Positions 32,547 to 44,010 are shown, counted from the stretch's first letter. The stretch: 64,000 bases of DNA from Lentinus brumalis (GCA_001792895.1 MARA01000009.1:372001-436000), one strand, 5' to 3'. Made by a program: numbers and translations. Notes: generated by a model not told the origin, from the sequence alone.

Positions 32547-34716
32547 ATGGCTCCCATCTCCGTCAAAATCAAGCACGCAGGCAAGGTCCACGACGTGCAG
32601 CTCGACCCCGACGTTCCTCCAGCCGTTTTCAAGGATGCAGTCTATCAGGTTACTGGCGTTCCGCCTGACCGCATGAAGGTCATGATCAAGGGTGGCATAC
32701 TCAAGGTCCGTACTTCTCGTACTCGTATTGGGCGTCGACTTACTCCCATGCGCTATATGCGCGTACAGGATGACACAGATTGGCGAAAAGTCGCACCCAA
32801 AGCGGTCAGTACTCTGCGCCATGACCTCCTCCGCGGTGTGGCTGATCGTTTCACTAGGGACAAACGTTCATGGTGATCGGAGCTGCGGGAGAGCTGCCAA
32901 AACCTCCTTCCACCCCAATCCAATTCCTGGAAGGTGTGTGTCTCAAATCTGGCTGTCAAGAGACCCGTTCCGTCCTTCCTACTATCCCTCGCCCGTTTGA
33001 CAAACTGCTCATGCTAATACATTAATCGCCAGACATGGATGACACTTCGCTCGCACAAGCTGTAAGCGGCGTTGGCAGATCCTAGTGTCGGGTCTGACTG
33101 GCTCATCGTCTGTACACAGCTGGCACTACCAGTCGGTCTCGTAAACTTGGGCAACACATGTTACATGAACGCGACGCTCCAAGCCATGCGTGCGATCCCT
33201 GAACTTCAGACTGCTCTCGAACAGTCAGTACACCCCGCCTCTTCCTGATCCACTCACCTTGAACTTTGCTCCTGCAGGTCCGCGCCACCAGGTCTCCCCA
33301 TGGCGCTGCGAAACCTCTATACCAGCATGGCCAAGACGACGGACAGTGTGACCCCATCGGCTTTTCTCGCTGCGCTCCGCCACGCTTTCCCTCAGTTTGC
33401 CGAGCAGAGTCGGGCAACGGGTGTGAAGGCACTTATGGGCGGGGGCTACGCACAACAAGGTGAGTTGCTTACGTTGTCTCCGTTGCTGGTAGTTGACATC
33501 GCTTGCAGATGCGGAAGAGTGCTGGGTGCAGTTGACGAACGCGTTGAAGGATGTTCCTGGGCCTTCGTCAGGCAGCGCCAAGTTCGTGGACCAGTACATG
33601 ACAGGCGTGCTCCGCAGAGTGTACGTTGTCGTGCCGCGCTAGGACTCGCATCGCGATCTGATTAGCCTCTCATAGGTTGAAGTGCGATGAAGCCCCGGAA
33701 GAGCCAGAGTCCGTCTCGACTGAGAAGGTGCTCAAGATCTCATGTAACATTTCAAATGCCGTCAACTATATGCAGCAAGGCATCTTGGAGGTGCGTCGCT
33801 CATGCTCGCGCAGCCCCTACGCCACACGCTGAAGCGGGTCCCGCCGTTCTTTAGGCCCTCGACGGCAAAATCGAGAAGCAGTCGCCAACCCTCGGACGCG
33901 AGGCGGTCTACACCTCAACACAGCGCCTGTCCCGTCTCCCTGCGTACCTCACCGTCCACATGGTCCGTTTCGCGTGGAAACGCGATATCGGCAAGAAGGC
34001 GAAGATCATGGTGCGTCCGACAAAAAGCATATACCTCCGACATCTCCTGACGCGTGGCACTATAGAGGAGAGTGAAGTTTCCAACCGAGTACGATGCACT
34101 CGACATCGCGACCGAGGAGCTAAAGGAGAAGCTTCTGCCCGTCAGTCGCAAACTGAAGGAGTTCGAGAAGGAGCGCAGCGAGCGCCGCAAGGTGCGCAAG
34201 CGGACCAAGGCTGCGCTGCCTGTGAAGGACAAGGAAGGCGACGTCCAGATGGCCGACGCCTCCGCACCCGCAGCGTCCTCGTCCACCGCCGAGCCCGCAC
34301 CCGAGGCCGCGGAGGGCGCCGACAAGGGCAAGGCCGTCGCCGGGGCCGAGCTCGAGGACGAGAGCGTGTACCGCGCAAAGGAGGGCGCCGAGCTCGACGC
34401 GCTCATCCCCGCAGTCGTGAAGAACGACATCGGAGCGAGCACGACTGGGCAGTACGAGCTCGTCGCGATCGTCACGCACAAGGGCGCGGAGGCCGACGCG
34501 GGGCACTACATCGGCTTCGTGAAGAAGAGCGCGCTGCCTGTGGCGACCGGAGGCGCTGCGGCGGGCGTGCGCCCCGAGGAGGGCGACGAGGACTGGTACA
34601 AGTTCGACGACGACAAGGTGTCGATCTTCCCGGCTGAGAAGCTCGAGACGCTGTCGGGAGGTGGGCAGGACGCGTCGGCGTACGTACTGCTGTACAGGAC
34701 GCGCCCGTTGGTGTAA
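32547..34716 (+). CDS. UBP6: Proteasome-associated ubiquitin hydrolase Ubp6/USP14
   Basis: ATG at 32,547. N-terminal ubiquitin-like domain (SVKIKHAGKVHDVQLDPDVP.. to about residue 80) over the first exons, then the USP domain: GLVNLGNTCYMNATLQAM with the catalytic Cys at 33,159-33,161, ..YAQQDAEECWVQLTNAL.. (QQDA.E box), ..YLTVHMVRFAWK.., and QYELVAIVTHKGAEADAGHY with catalytic His at 34,504-34,506, followed by DEDWYKFDDDKVS. A lysine/acid-rich insert of about 80 residues lies between the two halves of the domain. Ends ..YVLLYRTRPLV, TAA. About eight exons. Ubp6 binds the proteasome regulatory particle through its UBL and trims ubiquitin chains from substrates. Confidence 0.95.
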
Positions 34717-35518
34717 CCAGGTAGTGTGGTGAAGGTAGATGTCTAGAATCGGATGTATGGAATAGGGCAGTGTGCAATGCATCTTGTTGTACGATCATGC
34801 GGGGTGTAGGTGGGACCGTCGCGAGCAGAAGTAATGCGCAGATGCGACGTTGCGCTGGTGGATTCCGCGCCCAATTGGAGACTGAAAGCCTGGCAGGCAC
34901 ACGGACCACGGTGCCTTCCAGCCAGGCAAGTCGGCCTCTTCGACTCACGCAAGCTCGGAGTCGGAGTACAAGATGCAAGGTGGATACCCGGCAAGAAGCG
35001 CCCACTACGGCGTCAACAGCAAAGTTGAACTTGAGTCGTCTTGTTTGACACCACATTCGTCCTGACCGACAACTCATTCACTCACTATGCCTCCACAAAG
35101 CTTGCTCTTGTCCCTGAAACCCTCACGCCTGTCACGTATGTTTCACTGGCTCGAGCGGACAATATTCACTTGATACACAGAAACAGGTAAGAGGTACTTC
35201 AGTCCTCATAATTTTCAAGTCGATGAAGACGATAGCGTCCGCGCTTTGAGGTTCTGTTCTACACAGATGCAGCCTCGCACATGCGTCCTCTACTGCGTCA
35301 GCGGTCGCTGACGCCGTTGAGGACTCTGCGTGTGTCAAGTACTTATGTCCTCGTGTCGCGGCCTGCCGCATTGCATGGATTCCCACCGGTCGCCGATACA
35401 GACTCCGAGCTCGTGACGGCGACAAAGCTCGTTTGTCTCGTTGTCTCGTTGTCGTATCGATTTGATCAGCCCACTGAAACTCCGTCCGACTCCTGGCTGC
35501 CAACCCTTCCAGTCCGCC
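34717..35518. other. Intergenic, no gene seen
   Basis: Downstream of UBP6 and upstream of the F-box gene; no supported gene. Long ORFs on the minus strand overlapping 34,472-35,077 are shadows of the GC-rich UBP6 end. Confidence 0.45.
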
Positions 35519-36869
35519 ATGGCTTCCGTCTTTCCCCTCGAGATTTACGAGCACATATTGAAACTGGCGGTCGAAGGCAATAAACCGGCGTTCGTCAAGT
35601 GGAATATGTTGAAATGGTCGCTTGTGTGTCGCGCATGGCGACGGCGCTGCCGACCATTTCTCTTCCAGTTCATGAGGTTCCGTTTCATAGACCTGCCCGG
35701 CCTCTATACCTTCCGGCAGCGAGTTCTCGAACGGCCTGACCTGGCGTCCCTCGTAGAGGTGATTGAGGTCGAACAAACAAGCAAACCATATGGATCCGAG
35801 ATCGAAGTGTTCCCGGTCGTTATCTACAAACACTTCCCTCGGCTTCGGCGGGTGAATATCTACCTGAATTCCGCCGCCAGTAGCCGAATCTATCCCCATC
35901 GCTACTTCCGCGTCTCCCATCTCCGCTATGAAAGTGTGAGGGAGCTCCTGCTCAGAGGCTTCTCACTCCGTCATACCTCCGAACTCGAGATCCATTTGGC
36001 CATGTTTCCCCGGCTCCAGGTACTATGCCTAAGGGACATACACTGGGATCCCGAGACGGAGAAAGCCTGGCCACGGTCGCCGAGATCTATGCCTCCGATC
36101 ACCGACCTGCAACTGGTTTACAATGGGAACGAGACAGAATTTGTAAGTGGAAGTGTCAGATATTTCTTTGTATGATAACCGATCACAGTTCATGAGCAGC
36201 GTTCTGCTTCCAAGCAAACCCTGGACAGAGCTGGGTTTGAGATGATACTGCACTCAGTTGCGCAATCAGTGACGACGCTCACGTTGGACTTGTCCGTGCT
36301 CTATGTCTTAACACACGAGCCGATGCCACGTAAGTCCACATCGTCATCATGAACAAGCAGCTGAATGTGACCTGGTAAACCTCAGTTCCGTTCGAGTTAG
36401 AGAGTTTTCACCTCCCCAGACTGGAAACCGTGCATTTCGGGATGGACTGTGAATGCTGGGAGATCCACTTGTTGGATCTTCCGTATCGCACTGAGATAGC
36501 AAACATACCGAAGTTCTTGCTCAGGTTACAAGCTCGCAACTTAATCTGTTTGAAGATGTCGTTCATTCGGGATGTGGTCGAGCAAGACCGTGGAGGGTTC
36601 CTCGAGATGTTGCGCGACATCAGCCAGCCCATGGCAAGCTTGGTCCCAACCTGCATTCCTCGTCTTCGGATGGTCACGTTCGATGTGGGAAGCAGTCAGG
36701 ACTTGGTACCTTGGTGGATCTCTCAACTCGAAGCGATCTTTTCGTTTGAAGCGCCGCTGAGTATCCGAATTGACGTTCCAGAGAGGATCCGGTATGTTTG
36801 TAGCGCCTGATTACGCCACTGCGTACTCACTTTTGCGACTGATTTAGCCGTGTTTCGCAAGAGTGTTAG
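35519..36869 (+). CDS. F-box-like protein
   Basis: ATG at 35,519 gives MASVFPLEIYEHILKLAVEG..WNMLKWSLVCRAWRRRCRPFLF, an F-box-type N-terminus (P-x-E-[IL]-x2-x-I-L.. S-x-V-C-x-x-W). The rest is leucine-rich without clear repeats, as is usual for the large Agaricomycete F-box families. Introns: GTAAGT at about 36,144 to CAG 36,189; one near 36,330; and a last GTATGT..TTAG (about 36,795-36,847) giving the end R-R-V-S-Q-E-C, TAG 36,869. If the last intron is not used the protein ends at 36,810. It would serve as substrate adaptor in an SCF ubiquitin ligase; the target is unknown. Confidence 0.7.
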
Positions 36870-37198
36870 TGGTACGTTGGCACATCCTTCCCTGAGATAT
36901 GGCGAGCTCTGATAGCATTTGCTGTGTTGATAGGGTATCTGCCTGTACATCTCACGCGAGCGCTCGAGACTTACTGCAAACAGCACATCCAGTTTCACAT
37001 CCAGTCTCGCTTCTTCATAGGGCCACACATGGCTGGAAGGAGCAAGAGGCTTAGTGAGGGTGCAGCTGTCGGCCAGACTACGCCACAATGTTAAGTTACA
37101 GAAATGTAGCAGTACGGTGCCAAGATCAATCTCTCTTCCATCCTCCTTCCTACCACAACCGCTCTTGCCAGCTCTTCACACCCGGCAACGCCAATTCC
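36870..37198. other. Intergenic, no gene seen
   Basis: About 330 bp between the F-box gene and the MITE-interrupted gene; likely holds the latter's promoter. Confidence 0.4.
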
Positions 37199-38718
37199 AT
37201 GGAACCCACACCATCTGTAACCTATGATCGGGTATTTCAGCTCGCTGAATGCGCTCCGACATCCCATCCGCCGCATCCCCAACTATCATGGGTCCTGCGA
37301 GCCGGACGACTCCATCCCACTGTCAAGCGTCGTGGCATCCTGGACCTGCCGGATCCCCAGCTCCAGCACGTTTGGGACATTGTGAGCGGGCACATGCACG
37401 CCCTGCCACTACCGCAGGTTCTGACTGTGCGTACTGTACCATTTTGAATGGTTCGACCAGTCACGCATAACAGGCCCTCAATTTGGTCGAAAATTGGGGA
37501 CCTGTAACACGTCACAGCGAGGCTGGTCGGAACCACTCTCCGGGCGCTAAGACCTCCCGGGGGCGGCGCGCTGTCGCGCGCCCTGATTTTGGTCGAAATT
37601 TGGCCCGTGTCACCTGTCACCGGCCTCCTGGTCGAATACTTACGGCCAAATTTTGGTGTCACATGTCACAGGCTTGGTTGAACCATTCGAAATGGTACAG
37701 TATACCGGGGTCGCGCGGATCAAGGCGCAAGTGGCAATGGTCACACTTCGACACGCTGAACGCAGATGGTGCCCCGATGATCACTGTCGTTGAGCTCTAC
37801 CTCCTCACGATGGACGACATGGCCGACTTCCGTCTGATGTGTCAACATCTTCCGTCCAGCGTCCGGGAACTCAAGCTACTCCGTCCTCGGATACTCAATG
37901 GCAGGTGCTCCAAGAACTACGAAGGTCTTACGATGCGTAGCAAGCTGGCAAGACTCTACCACTTGAGCGCCACGGAGGAGGTACATCCTATTGACACAAC
38001 ATACTCCTACGACGTTCCGCCTCCCTCTATTGACTTGCCGCCACATATTGCAGGAGTTGCACCCTGTCGCATATGACGTGATCTATGCAAAAAGGAAGAC
38101 CCTTGAAGACATAGTTCTGGACGTGCCCGCCGCCGCCGCGATAAGCAAGGTGCTCGGTACGTACCTGCCACGTTCCCAGTGTTCGCCTCCTTCGCCCAGT
38201 TGCAACCGCCACTAACATCTCCTGGAGACCACCTTGCTACCATCTGCCCGCACAAGGGCCAAGATCCGACGCCGACGGTGGTCGACTTGGAGAAGCTGAA
38301 GACCATGCGAGTGATAGTGCCCGTCCGCGGGGACATACTCGCCGCCACCGAGGCCAAGATGGCGAAGGTGCAAACCTTTCTCGACAAGCTCAGTTTCCAG
38401 AATGCGAGCGTCGTCATTGAGGTTCGGCTTGAACCGGGAACCGTCATGGGGGAGGCTGCGAACGACATCCGTATGAAGATCGAAGGTGGCGTGGCGTTCG
38501 CAGCCTTGTGCGACGCCCTCAAGGCGGCGAGACCCGAAGATGGGGATAGTTCAACTTCGGGACAACCGCGAGCGAAAGACGTCGCATTGGTGCTGGTAGA
38601 AGACAAGGAAGAGAGCCCGGAAGCATGGGACGAAATAGGTGTGCCGCAAGTCCCACCCGCCGTGTCCGCCACAGCCTGTGGCGGCAAGGATCCGGATTCA
38701 ATGCCTCCCCCAAGTTAA
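37199..38718 (+). pseudogene. F-box/LRR-type gene interrupted by a MITE
   Basis: ATG at 37,199 begins MEPTPSVTYDRVFQLAECAP and runs to ..LPLPQVLTVR, where a 267-bp element (37,434-37,700) brings in a stop at 37,445. After the element the frame resumes with PGSRGSRRKWQWSHFDTLNA, TVVELYLLTMDDMADF.., LPSSVRELKLLRP, then a splice near 38,050 into LQELHPVAYDVIYAKRKT.. and ends ..CGGKDPDSMPPPS, TAA 38,718. With the element and one TA removed, the two halves join in the same frame (..L-T-V-R-I-P-G-S..), so the gene was whole before insertion. The LRR-like style resembles the upstream F-box gene, but an F-box itself is not visible. The insertion probably inactivates it unless the element is spliced out. 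Confidence 0.7.
37434..37700. mobile_element. 267-bp MITE with TA target duplication
   Basis: Starts CTGTACCATTTTGAATGGTT and ends with the near-perfect inverted complement (AACCATTCGAAATGGTACAG): about 26 of the outer 30 positions pair. Flanked by TA at 37,432-37,433 and 37,701-37,702. No ORF. TA duplication and size fit a Tc1/mariner-type non-autonomous element. It lies inside a coding exon. Confidence 0.88.
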
Positions 38719-39777
38719 TGTGCGACTTGCACCTGTGGGTTTCCGTTGGATCGTTTCATCTTTCCTATACCTGTCGGACCGCGAAATACCCACTGTACTG
38801 TATCCTTTGTGTATCTCTAGTCTTCGGAGGGACTCATGTATCCGAGTCGCGAGCGCTCGGCCCGTCGTATGTTGCTGCTACCTGACTAGATCGTCAATAT
38901 TCCCTGTATCAGACAGCCTATAGTCGCACGTACTATACTCGTATAATTGACATCCCGCCTTTCGGACCGTGCGCACGAGAGTGGGGAGAGAAGAAGTGCA
39001 CGAGGTCGCCGCCGCGCGCGCGGGCGGCGGCAACCAGTTCAGGCGAGGCGGCTGGGCAAGACGAAGGCCGAACCTGGCCGAACCCGGAGTACGCCACACC
39101 TCTTCAAGTTGTCTTCTCGCCTCATTCTTCCGAGCACCTCCCAGAGACAATCAAAGTCACAGTGAGCACGACCGTCATCCAATAGGTGCCGGAGGGATAT
39201 GCGCAGTCAGCGCATTGCAGGACGCGAGGCTCTGCCCGCATTCCGTGCTCTTGCATTGCAATATTGTGAGTCGACGATTACGATTGATGAGGAACGAAAA
39301 AATCGTCCTTTATGGTCGAGATACGCCAATAGACGCTGGAACGCGAAACGATCCCCGTGGGAAATAATTTGCTTCTCCGATTACTTCAGTTAGTACCCTT
39401 TCTAATGCTGACATCATCACAGGTAACAAACATACTTACCACTTAGACGCTGATTTAGGGTTAGGGGTTCGGATGCACTTTGATCCTGCTTTGTGCGCCC
39501 ATTTCAACATCATCAATAAATTGTTACTAGCAGACGTAGAAGGCATCACTGAGCGGCATACACCCGATTACTAATTGGCATACACGGCCCGACTGACCGA
39601 TATAAGCATTTGCATACAACTCCTCCTTACTACGCACATACTGCACACTACAACAACTGAGCATATTTAACGGCTACCCCCTGACATTGGGGCTGAGCAT
39701 TTGGCGGGAGATACGGCGGGTGCAACGCGGGTAAGTGCCCAGGCCATATTCCTGGCATACTAAGCAAACAATGCATG
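38719..39777. other. Intergenic, no gene seen
   Basis: Low coding content. Contains two TTAGGG units at 39,455-39,466, too few to mean telomeric DNA. Confidence 0.45.
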
Positions 39778-40344
39778 TCAGCAGTGCCCAATTAACAGAC
39801 GGTAGTACTCACAGAGTTGCCACCGACATCCAGATGCATTCGCCTTGTAGCATGCCGCGCATTTCCACGTAGGTCTGAAAGGAGACGCTTCCAGACACTT
39901 GCGGTCCTTCCCTGTGCATCGGCAGCATGCAATACTGCGAATCTTCTTCAGTATTTCCATGTAGTCGGCCCGCAGACTGCTTGTGTCCAGATTCCTCGGC
40001 AACCGTACATCTCTGATACGCCACAAGTCATGGAAAGGGTGCGTGAATGGTTTGGGTGCCGCGGATGTAGCCTGCGAGCTCAGAGCGGCTTGTGCGGCAA
40101 TCTGCGTGATGGCTGCATGAGTATCAGTTAGCCATCCCGGCCCAACATTGATGCTCACCGCATTCTCCGCTCCTGCGTGGACTTCCTGTTTCACTGCGGC
40201 AGAGTCCCCTGTAGGTTGTGTGCTTGTCCCTTGGACCTCGCCGTCCTCGTGCTCTTCCTCGCTTTTGGTGTCAGATGCACCGCGCAGGGTGAGCCGTCGC
40301 GTTTCCAATCCGGGTACCTGGTCTTCAACTTTCATCAACGACAT
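39778..40344 (-). CDS. Small protein with C-terminal Zn2Cys6-spaced cysteine cluster
   Basis: A single-exon frame of 188 codons, MSLMKVEDQVPGLETRRLTL.. to ..YYRLLIGHC. The N-terminal half is acidic and low complexity (SDTKSEEEHEDGE). Near the C-terminus six cysteines have spacing C-x2-C-x6-C-x11-C-x2-C-x7-C (ACCRCTGKDRKC..KCAACYKANASGC), matching the fungal Zn(2)-Cys(6) binuclear-cluster pattern, with basic residues between Cys 2 and 3. In classical activators this domain is N-terminal, so a C-terminal one in a short protein is unusual; similar small proteins are common in Agaricomycetes. Possible DNA-binding protein; could also be a piece of a larger spliced gene. Confidence 0.55.
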   Translation of the reverse strand: MSLMKVEDQVPGLETRRLTLRGASDTKSEEEHEDGEVQGTSTQPTGDSAAVKQEVHAGAENAVSINVGPGWLTDTHAAITQIAAQAALSSQATSAAPKPFTHPFHDLWRIRDVRLPRNLDTSSLRADYMEILKKIRSIACCRCTGKDRKCLEASPFRPTWKCAACYKANASGCRWQLCEYYRLLIGHC

Positions 40345-41025
40345 TGGCGTTGCAGAGGACGGGGAGTTGTAGACGGTGGTGGGAGTATAGAAGAATGTGA
40401 GTGCGACGCGCGACGTGGCAGATTCAGTCCCACCTGCCGCACGTGCTCTGCTTCGTACAAGTTGTTCGGGCCTCCATATGCAACATTATATTGTATGAGA
40501 TAATGAATACTATCCATTTGTGCAGCAAGAGAGAAACGACATGCGGAAGGCCGTGCAGGTATGCTGAAGGACCGCTACTGCATCGAGAGAAGTTGACACA
40601 ACGCGCATGCACCATGAAGAACGGGAACGGCGGCAGCCGTGAAGGTCGCCCCATTCACCGTGAACTTTGTGCCATCGAAGCTGAAGTCCAATTTGAGGGA
40701 TAGTCGACACCACCGTTACGACAAGGAAGTCCTACGGACAGGAACCAGACAGGAGATGGGAGGGAGAGAGGATACAGGCTTACAGCGTTTGGACGTATAC
40801 ATTGACAGACTTGGAATTCGGCTAAGCTCTTCATAACAAGCAAGCTCGATGTTGTGGACGGTGAGCAAGAGAGAGCTGAACGCCGCCAGCACTTCCGACC
40901 CAGTGATTCGCATCGGCGTCTCTTACTTGCCGTTCACCGACTTCCGACCACGCACAAGTCCGCGTCCACAAATGATCATACCGTCCACGCATACGCTTCA
41001 GTCCACGAGCTCTATACACGCTCGC
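40345..41025. other. Intergenic, no gene seen
   Basis: No supported gene; short ORFs on both strands. Confidence 0.4.
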
Positions 41026-41901
41026 TCAGCTTGTCGTGTCGCTCACGCACTCGCAGACGCCCTTCACATTCTGCTTCCAGTGCGTCATCTTCCCGTCACC
41101 ACAGCTGATCGCGAGGATGCTGCCCGCCGACGACCGCGATACGCGCCATATCACGTCCGGAAAATTTTCCCGCACGCGCGGCAGCGCAGCCGGCCTGCGT
41201 CGGCGACACAGATGCAGAGGCGACCTCGGCGAGTCCTTTGTCCAGGTGAGTACGGCCTTGTCCTATGCGCGAACCCGTTAGTCACGGTACCGCAGACGAG
41301 CGGTGATGGATCGTGAACCTTACTGATCAGTGGGTAGATGAAAGATAGATGCTCGTTGACGTCCGGAGGCACCGAGTATGAGAGCGTGGCGATGATGCTC
41401 GCCTTGCTCTCCTTGTGGACATATCGTGTATAGTTGGCCCCGAGCAAGGCGTTCGCCTGGTAGACCAGAATGTGGACGCGCAACATGTCTCCGGACGGAG
41501 ATGCGACCTCCGGCGTGATGTCGTACTCTGCCAACCAGGCTGTCACGGCCTGCACGCTCTCAGGTCTGGGGGCAGCGAATGTTTCAACCTGGCACGATCC
41601 GTGTCAGTCATGCAGCGGTGCTGTGGGTGCGAGACGGGCACATTACCTCTTCTTTTGAGAGATATTTTCCATAGTTGGGAATTGCGGGATCACTGACGTC
41701 CATGAGCGCGGCATGCAAACCAGCCGCGTCCGACGCCGGGAGCGCGAACAACAGGGGGACAGTCTCTGTCGCGGGCACGGGACGGAGAGCTTCGAAGCCC
41801 TGGACGGAGGCTTTGGTCTGCAATGGCGAGTCTACAGGTGAGGTGAGAGCGAGGGAGGCGAGGGCAAGCGCGACGATGGAGACGGAGAGCATGTTGAGCA
41901 C
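41026..41901 (-). pseudogene. Chimera: S53 protease propeptide joined to Sec13-like C-terminal end
   Basis: ATG at 41,901 starts MLNMLSVSIVALALASLALT (signal peptide), followed by a pro-kumamolisin propeptide: HAALMDVSDPAIPNYGKYLS-KEE, spliced to VETFAAPRPESVQAVTAWLA.., ANALLGANYTRYVHKES and ATLSYSVPPDVNEHLSFIYP. The peptidase domain that should follow is absent. Instead an intron (GTAAGG..CTAAC..ATAG, 41,262-41,321) leads into DKAVLTWTKDSP.., then ..FPDVIWRVSRSSAGSILAIS and CGDGKMTHWKQNVKGVCECV, TGA 41,026. That tail matches the last blade of Sec13 (WRVSWS..GN.LA.S.GD.KVTLWKEN) with substitutions and one frame slip in the linker. TATA upstream at 41,972. Either a decayed fusion or a new spliced chimera. 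Confidence 0.65.
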
Positions 41902-41971
41902 CGCGAAAGAAGGCTATCTGCGAAAGGCCGCACGAGAGAGACCTGAGGGGAATGCGTAACTTTAGGCCGGC

Positions 41972-41979
41972 TTATATAG
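41972..41979 (-). promoter_or_regulatory. TATA box upstream of the S53-propeptide chimera
   Basis: CTATATAA on the minus strand, about 70 nt upstream of the ATG at 41,901; the promoter of the propeptide part looks intact. Confidence 0.5.
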
Positions 41980-41984
41980 ACACA

Positions 41985-42377
41985 GGAAAGTGCCGCTATA
42001 TGGCATGTCTAGCTCACAAAAGTGGGAAATACGGCATCGAGCATGAACGTTCGACTGTGGCTCCGGCGTCGTCCATTTGTCCTGTAATTGTCAGTCACAT
42101 ACCTGCTGTGGAGAGTGCGCATACCTCGTTACAAGCACTCACTCTCCACAACCATCAATATCCATGATGATCACGAAACGACCGTCGCTCCCGATGCGCC
42201 TCCCGGACTCTAGGATGTTTCAGTGCGATGCATTACTACGGTGAATTATACAAGATCTATCCTGTGTGCCTGTGAGCGTATGCGATGAGCAACAAATGAG
42301 TATAAGGATGCCGTGGTGAGTGGGGTGGGCTGGGGGGTGTCGTGTCTATGCTGCATGCAGCAATGTGGGAGCGTAAT
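41985..42377. other. Intergenic, no gene seen
   Basis: About 390 bp between the chimera's promoter and the end of the EF-G remnant; nothing recognised. Confidence 0.4.
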
Positions 42378-43875
42378 CTACTTTTTGATCTGGCCGATCG
42401 ACTTCTTGTACGCGGTCTCGAGCTCGGCCTGGACCTGGGGCAGGACGGGCTGGTGCGTCTTGTACTCCATGCTGAACTCGCCCTTGCCCTGCGTGATGCC
42501 GCGCAGGTGGTTCGAGTAGCCGAACATGTCGTTCAGGGCGACCTCGGCGACCGCGGTGAACTCATCCTCGAGCACTTCGCTGTCCACGATCGTGCCGCGG
42601 CGCTGGTTTAGTCCGCCGATGACGGCACCTGGGTGTGTGAAGGGAGGGAGGGAGAGAGGCTGGGTCAGAGAACTGTGCAAGAGGGTAAGGGGTGAACGTG
42701 GACGTACTTTGGAACTATGAGGGCGCGACGACCTCGACGGTCATGATGGGCTCGAGGATGATGGGCTTGGCGGCGCCGTAGACTTCGCGGAAGGCACCGA
42801 TGGTGGAAAGTCGGAAGGCTAACTCGGACGAATCGACCGAATGCGCGAGACCGTCATTGAGGACGAGACGGACGCCGGAGACGGGGTTGCCAGAGAGAGA
42901 GCCCTTCTCGAGTGCCTCGTAGAAGCCCTGTCATGAACACTCAGTACGACACATGAAAGGAGACGCAGCGAGATGGACGCACCTTCTCACAGGCCGGGAT
43001 GTAGTTGGACGGGATGTTCCCGCCCATGACCTGGTTGACGAACTCGGTGTCCTTGCCCGTCTCCTCGTTCATCTCCATCGATTCGACGAAGCCAATGACG
43101 CGCGCGTACTGGCCGGCACCGCCGAACTGCTTCTTGTGCGTGTAGAAGAAGTCCGCGCGCTGGGTGATCGTCTCGCGGAAGGCGACGCGCGGCTTGCCGG
43201 TCGTGCACTCGACGTTGTACTCGCGCTTCATGCGCTCGACGTAGATCTCGAGGTGGAGCTCGCCCATGCCGGAGATGATGGTCTGGAGAGGTCTGTCAGC
43301 AGGCAGTGAGCGGCGGAACTACGAGCCGCGGGACCTTGACCTTCTTGCCCGTGCGCGCGTGGTAGATGAACTGGCCATTGCGCATCGTGCCCTGGTAGAC
43401 ACGCATGTACGTCAGCTGGCCGAAGCGGCCCTCCTCGAGCTTGAACGCGAGCGCGACGAGTGGGGCGGCGGACGCGGGGGTGAGCTCGACGGGAGGGGCG
43501 GAGACGGGGAGCGAGGTGTCGTGGGCGGTGACCTTGTGCTCGGCGGGCTGGGGCAGGTACGCGCAGACACGGGGGAGAACTTGAGGCCGGTGGTCGCGCG
43601 GCGGATGGCGTTGGCGAGCTGGGGCGTGGTGGGGTCCTCGTCCATGATGAGGAGCTCGCCGAGCTCGTCGTCGACCTCTGCGAGCTGCTCGATGAACTCG
43701 CGGCGCTTCTCTTTGGCGAGGGAGAGCGGTCAGCGTGCGCCATTCGTGTCGGGTGCGCGCGACGTACGATGATGTCCTCGTGGTATGTCTCGATGGGCGC
43801 GGGCTCTCCGGTCGTCGCTACGGGCTGCATGCTGTCAGAACTCGCAGAAACAAAAGCGGAGAGTCGGCGCACCAT
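42378..43875 (-). pseudogene. MEF1: Mitochondrial elongation factor G remnant (GTPase domain missing)
   Basis: The 3' part reads well: [40 protein letters not shown], ..[20 protein letters not shown].., [19 protein letters not shown], ending TAA near 42,378; this is EF-G domains III-V. Upstream, KFSPV jumps out of frame into [12 protein letters not shown] (near 43,570), and [19 protein letters not shown] is followed at once by the [10 protein letters not shown] region, so about 130 residues between domains II and III are gone. The GTP-binding domain I is absent; instead a 5' exon [20 protein letters not shown] precedes [20 protein letters not shown]. An intron (about 42,930-42,984) is retained, so this is a DNA-level copy, not a retrocopy. 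It cannot work as a translocase. Confidence 0.8.
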
Positions 43876-44010
43876 GGCGAGGTGAGGAGATGGCGGTCAG
43901 TAGCAACAGGTACGGTCCCCGCCGGCGCCAATCCTCGCACCTGCTGCACGTGCGCATGCTAGCTCGGGCGCGGCAAAGTTCTGCGCTTCGTGCTCTCTCC
44001 AGCCTCTGCC

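Noticed and set aside
34120..34782. 220-codon ORF antisense to UBP6
   Set aside because: Lies wholly over the conserved UBP6 catalytic exon and has no features of its own.
37483..37690. ORF start at 37,483 as a separate gene
   Set aside because: The start lies inside the MITE; the following frame is the second half of the interrupted gene.
39455..39467. Telomere-like TTAGGGTTAGGGG
   Set aside because: Only two units inside unique sequence; expected by chance at this scale.
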